This document shows positions 12,774-13,240 of a DNA stretch of 13,240 nucleotides, piece by piece. Position 1 is the first letter of the stretch. Every line of letters begins with the position of its first letter. The notes beneath the pieces were generated by a model that was not told the DNA's origin, did no database searches, and was given only the letters and a program-made list of their open reading frames with translations. The position numbers were made by a program, and so were the translations under genes. Source of the stretch: an uncultured Candidatus Saccharibacteria bacterium (GTDB taxonomy: Bacteria; Patescibacteriota; Saccharimonadia; Saccharimonadales; Saccharimonadaceae); assembly GCA_937876715.1 (NCBI GenBank), contig CALEGA010000030.1, forward strand, positions 1 through 13,240, written 5' to 3'.

Positions 12774-12791
12774 ATTAACCTCCATTTTCTT

Positions 12792-13240
12792 TTAAAGCCC
12801 TAAATCTGCTAATTGTGCCGCCAATTCATCGGGCGAAGCTGGCTGCTCTTGCACTGTTCTCTCGCCAATACTTTCCGGTCGCTCGGTTCGCTCTTGCTCA
12901 ATATCCGCGCCCGAATCGGTCGTAATCGTCACGTGTTCCTGCTCTTGCACTTGTTCAATCGGCTGTTCAATCGCCTCCGGATTTTTCGTCGGCTTCGGCT
13001 CTGGCGTTGGCGTCACTTCTGGTGTCGGAGTAGGCGTCACCACAGGCTCCGGCGTGGGGGTAACCACTGGCTCAGGGGTCGGCGTTACTTCCGGTTTTGG
13101 CGTCGGAGTAATCACCGGTTCCGGCGTCGGGGTCACGACCGGTTCGGGTGTCGGCGTCACCACAGGTTCTGGTGTTGGCGTTACGACAGGCTCCGGCGTG
13201 GGGGTAACCACTGGCTCAGGGGTCGGCGTTACTTCCGGTT
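12792..13240 (-). CDS. Proline/threonine-repeat protein, C-terminal part only (cut by window edge)
   Basis: The frame is open to the right edge, so the start lies outside the window. The visible 149 codons begin with at least ten 8-residue units of the type [VE]VTPTPEP, followed by a 67-residue tail rich in E and Q (KPTKNPEAIEQ...LAAQLADLGL). Such Pro/Thr repeats are extended and stiff and often span a cell wall or act as linkers. No LPXTG signal, membrane helix or known domain is visible in this part, so localisation is unknown; what the repeats connect lies beyond the edge. It precedes the LPXTG protein gene by 18 nt on the same strand. The GTG at 13211 lies inside a repeat and is not a credible start. 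Confidence 0.75.
   Translation of the reverse strand, partial: PEVTPTPEPVVTPTPEPVVTPTPEPVVTPTPEPVVTPTPEPVITPTPKPEVTPTPEPVVTPTPEPVVTPTPTPEVTPTPEPKPTKNPEAIEQPIEQVQEQEHVTITTDSGADIEQERTERPESIGERTVQEQPASPDELAAQLADLGL
12996..13240. repeat. 24-bp tandem coding repeats with a 144-bp higher-order period
   Basis: About ten 24-bp units encode [VE][VI]TPTP[EKT]P on the minus strand. Units differ mostly at synonymous sites, but 13042-13096 is identical over 55 bp to 13186-13240, exactly 144 bp (six units) away and reaching the window edge. This points to a recent block duplication on top of older single-unit repeats. The array probably continues beyond the window. Confidence 0.9.

Noticed and set aside
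1..13240. CRISPR arrays, tRNA or rRNA genes, insertion sequences
   Set aside because: No regular spaced repeats, no cloverleaf or rRNA-like stretches and no transposase frames were found. The only tandem repeats are the coding 24-bp units at the right edge.

Overview
The window looks like chromosomal core sequence from a small-genome bacterium of the Patescibacteria (CPR) radiation, most likely Candidatus Saccharibacteria (TM7). This assignment is inference. It rests on the compact layout, short versions of core proteins (a 479-residue Rel enzyme without a C-terminal regulatory half, a 647-residue UvrD/PcrA helicase), a cell wall and LPXTG surface protein of Gram-positive type, and reading frames that use the standard code without in-frame UGA.

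Left part (1-2450, minus strand): a secreted protein cut by the window edge, an FtsL-like division protein, a 405-nt spacer holding a tiny ORF and RNA hairpins, and rsmH (16S rRNA methyltransferase). Upstream of rsmH lies about 540 nt without a gene. It holds a well-formed distal promoter and a roughly 290-nt element closed by an 18-nt-arm helix, which I read as an unassigned structured RNA.

Middle (2451-7950): a plus-strand gene for a KwaB-like (DUF4868) protein without a KwaA partner meets the minus-strand helicase gene tail to tail with a 4-nt overlap. Behind the helicase are murA, carrying an N-terminal Xre-type HTH domain, then a CYTH-domain protein and RNase HI. The order of transcription is rnhA, CYTH, murA, pcrA.

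Right part (7968-13240): plus-strand rel (bifunctional RelA/SpoT type), parA and parB, ending in a strong hairpin shared with the convergent rplU. Then, on the minus strand, come rplU, an LPXTG-anchored surface protein and the 3' part of a protein with 8-residue proline/threonine repeats that runs off the edge.

The window covers cell-wall precursor synthesis (MurA), division (RsmH, FtsL-like), chromosome segregation (ParAB), DNA repair (helicase, RNase HI), the stringent response (Rel) and surface proteins. The most striking patterns are: extended -10 promoters (TGnTATAAT type) only 6-12 nt from the start codons of murA, rnhA, parA, rel and rsmH, which predicts leaderless or nearly leaderless mRNAs; the rnhA/rel divergent pair with a 17-bp gap and overlapping -10 elements; the structured RNA upstream of rsmH; the orphan KwaB-like gene; and the HTH-MurA fusion.
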